A stretch of DNA of 64,000 nucleotides, taken from an uncultured Helicobacteraceae bacterium (GTDB lineage: Bacteria > Campylobacterota > Campylobacteria > Campylobacterales > Helicobacteraceae). Below, one piece after another: positions 60,816 to 64,000 of the stretch. Position 1 is the stretch's first letter. The number at the start of each line of letters is the position of its first letter. Below the pieces are notes generated by a model. The model ran no database searches. It was not told the DNA's origin and saw only the letters and a list, made by a program, of their open reading frames with translations. A program made the position numbers and the translations under genes. The stretch is from NCBI GenBank assembly GCA_944323885.1, contig CALUUD010000001.1, forward strand, positions 496,001 to 560,000, written 5' to 3'.

Positions 60816-62034
60816 TAAAATATAAAAATCCTTGTATTACTACGGAATTGATTAGATCAATAAAAAATGCACCAACTAGTGGCACTATAATAAATGCTAG
60901 ATGACTTGGTCCATAGTGATTTGTTATTGTTTGTATATTTACCATTGCAGTAGGCATAGCACCAAGTCCAAAACCACAATGTCCAGCAGATAGTACAGCC
61001 GCATCATAATTTTTGCCCATTACTCTAAAAGTAATAAATGTTGCAAATATAATCATCATGCAAACCTGTGCTATTAGTATTACTAGTATTGGTACCGCTA
61101 ATGCTACTAATTGTGATAGGTTTATAGTCATTAGTGCAAGAGCTAAAAATAAAGACAAGCTTACATTTCCTATTACTGACACCTCTCTATCAAATACTTT
61201 ATGCACCTTTAATCCTTGTAATGTATTTCTAATCAACACTCCAATAAATAGACACCATACAAATGCAGGTAATGTAAAAGATGCATTTTTTAACATCTCT
61301 GCAATTTGTGTCCCTATTAGAAGCGGTATTGCAATTAGTGCTAGAGATTCTATAAAAGTATCACTAGTGATTAATTTTTGTTTTTTTGGTGTTTCAAATA
61401 GTAAACTTTCATCTTTATAGTCATCATCCTTTATTTCATAACCTTTTGATTCCATTATATCTGGTTTTAAATTATTTTTATTGATTAAATATCTAGCTAC
61501 AGGACCACCAATGATGCCACCCATTATGAGTCCAAATGTTGCTGATGCAAGTGCAACTTCTTTTGCAGGACTAAAAAGATAAGGTTCTTTTATAAATGTA
61601 TCAGCCCAAGCAGCACCTGTTCCATGCCCTCCACTCATTGTAATAGAACCACCAAGTAGTCCAAGAAGCGGATTTACACCCATTATTTGAGATAATAATA
61701 CACCTATTATATTTTGTGAAAATAGCAATACTGCTACACAGCACAAAAATACAGCTAGTATTTTACCTTGCTTTTTTAATGAGGCAAAATCTGCACTAAG
61801 TCCAATAGAAGTAAAAAATGCAAGCATTAAAGGATCTTTTATAGATTCATCAAATTTAATTTGTATATTAAACTTAGTATTTAAGATAAATAATATAATA
61901 GCAGCAATAATTCCACCTACAACAGGCTCTGGTATATTATATTTGTAGAAAAATGCTACTCTTTTAATTATAAATCTACCTATAAGAAGCACAATTACCA
62001 TACATACTAAAGTAGCATAAAAATTAAATTCCAT
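60793..62034 (-). CDS. gltS: Sodium/glutamate symporter
   Basis: A 413-residue carrier with about ten or more membrane segments. The two family signatures SITMSGGHGTGAAW and the related AGHCGFGLGAMPTAMVN inverted repeat are present, as in E. coli GltS. Imports glutamate with sodium. AAGGAA precedes the ATG. H. pylori has the same transporter. Confidence 0.95.
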   Translation of the reverse strand: MEFNFYATLVCMVIVLLIGRFIIKRVAFFYKYNIPEPVVGGIIAAIILFILNTKFNIQIKFDESIKDPLMLAFFTSIGLSADFASLKKQGKILAVFLCCVAVLLFSQNIIGVLLSQIMGVNPLLGLLGGSITMSGGHGTGAAWADTFIKEPYLFSPAKEVALASATFGLIMGGIIGGPVARYLINKNNLKPDIMESKGYEIKDDDYKDESLLFETPKKQKLITSDTFIESLALIAIPLLIGTQIAEMLKNASFTLPAFVWCLFIGVLIRNTLQGLKVHKVFDREVSVIGNVSLSLFLALALMTINLSQLVALAVPILVILIAQVCMMIIFATFITFRVMGKNYDAAVLSAGHCGFGLGAMPTAMVNIQTITNHYGPSHLAFIIVPLVGAFFIDLINSVVIQGFLYFIKYFSLI

Positions 62035-62067
62035 GAAATTCCTTATTAAAAGTTTATAGAATTAATA

Positions 62068-62073
62068 ATTATA
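62068..62073 (-). promoter_or_regulatory. Candidate -10 box for gltS
   Basis: TATAAT on the - strand 34 bases upstream of the gltS ATG. Confidence 0.45.
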
Positions 62074-62100
62074 ACTTTATGTAGCTTATCATTTAATTTT

Positions 62101-62147
62101 ATTAAAAAAATATAACTCCAAGTATTAATTTACACTTAGAGTTATAT
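62101..62147 (-). terminator. Intrinsic terminator for the pseudopilin gene
   Basis: A 14-base stem with one mismatch (62110-62123 and 62134-62147) and a ten-base loop; on the - strand it is followed directly by seven T bases. It sits just past the pseudopilin stop and ahead of the gltS promoter. Confidence 0.8.
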
Positions 62148-62165
62148 CGCAAGATAAAAAGTAGG

Positions 62166-62690
62166 TTAGAACTTAACAGCTCCAGTTGTTGCAAGAGGTA
62201 TTATTCTATTACTTCCACTTGGGTAAGAGTTCTTTAGTCCTTCACATAAAACTTTTCCATTATTACCAGCACCAGTCCCATTTGCAGCAGCCAATTTACT
62301 AGGATCAAATATTAATTCACCTTTAGTAGCATCAATTTTCATAAAACCTGTTCCACCACATGCAACAATTTGTCCACCACTATTTGATACCACAACATTT
62401 AATTCATCATTATTAGCATTCCATCTACCTCTATCTAATCCACCTGTATCTATCATCCATTCACCCCATCCAGCAAATCCTTGTGGTTGAGCTTGTGTAG
62501 GATCTATATTTTCAGCAAAGATTCTTGCAGGAATTGCTTTCATTACGCTAGCAATGTCGCTTCTTAACATTGCAATTTGTGCATCAGTTCTTGTTGTTAC
62601 AAATCTAGGAACAGCAACAGCTGCTAAAACTCCAAGAATTACTATAACAAATACTAATTCTATCATTGAAAAACCACTTCTTGTTTTCAT
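62166..62690 (-). CDS. Type II secretion/type IV pilus-like pseudopilin
   Basis: A 174-residue prepilin-like protein starting at the ATG at 62690 (GGAC upstream); a longer open frame to 62735 is unlikely. The leader MKTRSG is followed by the cleavage site G/FSMIE with glutamate at +5, then a 20-residue hydrophobic helix. The rest is a glycine- and asparagine-rich globular part with one likely disulfide pair (two cysteines). No other pilus gene is adjacent. H. pylori lacks such genes; in Campylobacter similar proteins serve DNA uptake. Base composition is more G/C-rich than its neighbours. Confidence 0.88.
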   Translation of the reverse strand: MKTRSGFSMIELVFVIVILGVLAAVAVPRFVTTRTDAQIAMLRSDIASVMKAIPARIFAENIDPTQAQPQGFAGWGEWMIDTGGLDRGRWNANNDELNVVVSNSGGQIVACGGTGFMKIDATKGELIFDPSKLAAANGTGAGNNGKVLCEGLKNSYPSGSNRIIPLATTGAVKF

Positions 62691-62804
62691 AAATAAGTCC
62701 TTTATAATATAATTAAAATCACCCTTTAAACCCAAAACTAAATTTAAAGTTAACGAATTGTAAATACATATCTCTTAATTCATACTTAAATATTAATAAT
62801 TTAT

Positions 62805-63890
62805 TCAAAATTTATTATTTTTATATATTTTTTTTAAATATTTTATATTTGAGCTAGCATTTATTAATAGCATATCAGCAATGATTAACGCAAGCATGGA
62901 TTCTGCCACTATACTACCGCGAATAGCTATGCATGGATCATGTCTACCCTTTAGAGTTAATATTGTTTCCTCATTGTGTGTTGATATGGTTTTTTGTGGT
63001 TTAAATATACTTGGTGTTGGTTTAAAATATGCTTTTATATTTATTGTATCGCCGTTGCTTATTCCTCCAAGTATTCCTCCGCTATTATTACTTAAGAATC
63101 CATTTTTACACATTTCATCATTATTTTGACTCCCAAGTATTTTTGATGATTCTATTCCATTGCCAATTTCAATTGCTTTTACTCCATTTAGTCCTAGCAT
63201 ATAATCACCAATAATAGAATCTAATTTATAATATAATGGCTCTCCAAGGCCAACAGGAACATTAAAAGCACTAATTAGTGCTACGCCACCTATGCTATCG
63301 TGATTTCTTTTTGCTTTTTGTATAGCTTCTTTTTGAATATTTTCTATATTTTTATCAAGACTATAAATTTCACTATTTATAGCATTATCAAAATCTATAT
63401 CTTTGCATTCTATTCCACCTATACTATATATCCCACTTCTTACTTTTATATTAAATTCATTTAATAACAATTTAGCAAATGCACCACTTGCTACTCTTGC
63501 TATACTTTCTCTTGCACTACTTCTTCCTCCCCCCCTATAATCTCTGATATCGTATTTATGAAAATATGTAAAATCTGCATGGCTAGGGCGAAATATATTT
63601 TTTATATTTTCATAATCTTTACTTTTTGCATTATTATTTTTTATAAATACCCCAATTGGAGCACCTGTAGTATATCCATCAAATACACCACTTAAAATTT
63701 CAACTATATCAGATTCTTTTCGCTGTGTAGAATATAGGTTTAAACCACCCTTTCTCCTATTTACTTCATTTTGTATAAAATTTGTATCTACTTTTATATT
63801 TGATGGCATACCATCTATCACACAACCAATCCCACTTCCATGAGATTCTCCAAATGTTGTTACTTTTAACATTTTGCCAAAAGTATTCAT
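62805..63890 (-). CDS. aroC: Chorismate synthase
   Basis: Final step of the shikimate pathway, using reduced FMN. The 361-residue protein starts [15 protein letters not shown] and has [20 protein letters not shown] and [11 protein letters not shown], with [10 protein letters not shown] near the end. Seven consecutive G bases on the coding strand (63529-63535) fall in the invariant YRGGGRSSA segment. Three bases downstream of rnc, as in H. pylori. Confidence 0.97.
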   Translation of the reverse strand: MNTFGKMLKVTTFGESHGSGIGCVIDGMPSNIKVDTNFIQNEVNRRKGGLNLYSTQRKESDIVEILSGVFDGYTTGAPIGVFIKNNNAKSKDYENIKNIFRPSHADFTYFHKYDIRDYRGGGRSSARESIARVASGAFAKLLLNEFNIKVRSGIYSIGGIECKDIDFDNAINSEIYSLDKNIENIQKEAIQKAKRNHDSIGGVALISAFNVPVGLGEPLYYKLDSIIGDYMLGLNGVKAIEIGNGIESSKILGSQNNDEMCKNGFLSNNSGGILGGISNGDTINIKAYFKPTPSIFKPQKTISTHNEETILTLKGRHDPCIAIRGSIVAESMLALIIADMLLINASSNIKYLKKIYKNNKF

Positions 63891-63893
63891 ATT

Positions 63894-64000
63894 TTATATT
63901 CCCTTTTTTAATTTTTCGTAAGCCACTTTCGCACAAGCTTGTTCTGCTTCTTTTTTGCTTCTTCCATTCTCTATTGCATACTCCATACCATTTATTATTA
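63894..64000 (-). CDS. rnc: Ribonuclease III (3' end only; continues past window)
   Basis: The last 35 or so codons of a gene on the - strand, stop at 63894-63896. The translated end reads IENGRSKKEAEQACAKVAYE, the final helix of a double-stranded RNA-binding domain with the GRSKKEAEQ pattern typical of RNase III. It is too short to be on any ORF list. The placement directly ahead of aroC agrees with H. pylori, which supports the call. Confidence 0.85.
   Translation of the reverse strand, partial: IINGMEYAIENGRSKKEAEQACAKVAYEKLKKGI

Noticed and set aside
63529-63535. G7 tract (coding strand) in aroC as a phase-variation switch
   Set aside because: It encodes the invariant glycine motif of an essential enzyme and is short; slippage here would simply inactivate the gene.

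Overview
The window is a dense, AT-rich (roughly 30% GC by eye) stretch of bacterial core chromosome. Almost every protein resembles a Helicobacter protein, and many gene pairs sit in the same order as in Helicobacter pylori (recalled, not searched): glyQ / Nif3-like / zinc-ribbon protein / waaA / rluA-like / lgt; argS / tatA / gmk / acidic protein / nucT; nadE / lpxK; tig / clpP / def / comM; rpmB / kchA; ccoS / flavoprotein; recJ / pyrG; bamA / mqnC / M16 peptidase; aroC / rnc. The blocks are shuffled relative to H. pylori. Genes that H. pylori lacks or handles differently (argJ, a pseudopilin, GT90 and GT-C type glycosyltransferases) point to a non-pylori, probably enterohepatic, Helicobacter or a close Campylobacterota relative.

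Layout. 1-1509: 3' part of an L-lactate permease. 1547-3868: gamma-carbonic-anhydrase-like protein and a membrane GT-C-like protein. 3870-11192: a long + strand run (glyQ to prmC) of overlapping or closely spaced genes mixing translation, LPS core synthesis, lipoprotein maturation and a membrane protease, closed by a terminator that overlaps the end of prmC. 11350-15850: GT10 fucosyltransferase facing gpsA, argS, tatA, nucT. 16022-18438: acidic receiver-like protein and gmk. 18441-22903: MsbA-like ABC exporter, nadE, lpxK, FUSC membrane protein. 22961-27181: small flavoprotein, nifU, nifS, fliI. 27272-34440: tig, clpP, degenerate GGDEF protein, def, comM, fliW, proC, miaA. 34577-39339: rpsR, ssb, rpsF, holA-like gene, argJ, kchA, rpmB on the - strand. 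39432-49438: flavin oxidoreductase, ccoS, alaS, recJ, pyrG, ydcH-like, rnr, HDOD protein. 49617-50642: ilvC. 50794-57256: recG, M16-like, mqnC, bamA. 57382-60815: tyrA, GT90, LysE-type exporter, murG. 60793-64000: gltS, pseudopilin, aroC and the 3' end of rnc.

Together the genes cover housekeeping (five aminoacyl-tRNA-related or tRNA-modifying functions, ribosomal proteins, replication and repair), envelope building (WaaA, LpxK, MsbA-like, MurG, Lgt, BamA, TatA, fucosyl- and GT90 transferases), flagellar control (FliI, FliW, zinc-ribbon protein), respiration (menaquinone synthesis by the futalosine route, cbb3 oxidase maturation, Fe-S assembly) and DNA uptake and recombination (NucT, ComM, RecG, RecJ, RecA-independent SSB, a pseudopilin). 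I found no rRNA, tRNA, CRISPR array, prophage or insertion sequence. No gap exceeds 300 bases; the largest (49439-49616, 15851-16021, 11193-11349) hold divergent promoters or nothing recognisable.

I see no obviously novel multi-gene system. The most unusual signal is genome-scale rather than a gene: the word TAGAATCT / AGATTCTA, on both strands and both inside and between genes, occurs several-fold more often than base composition predicts and sometimes forms inverted pairs, as DNA-uptake sequences do in other bacteria.
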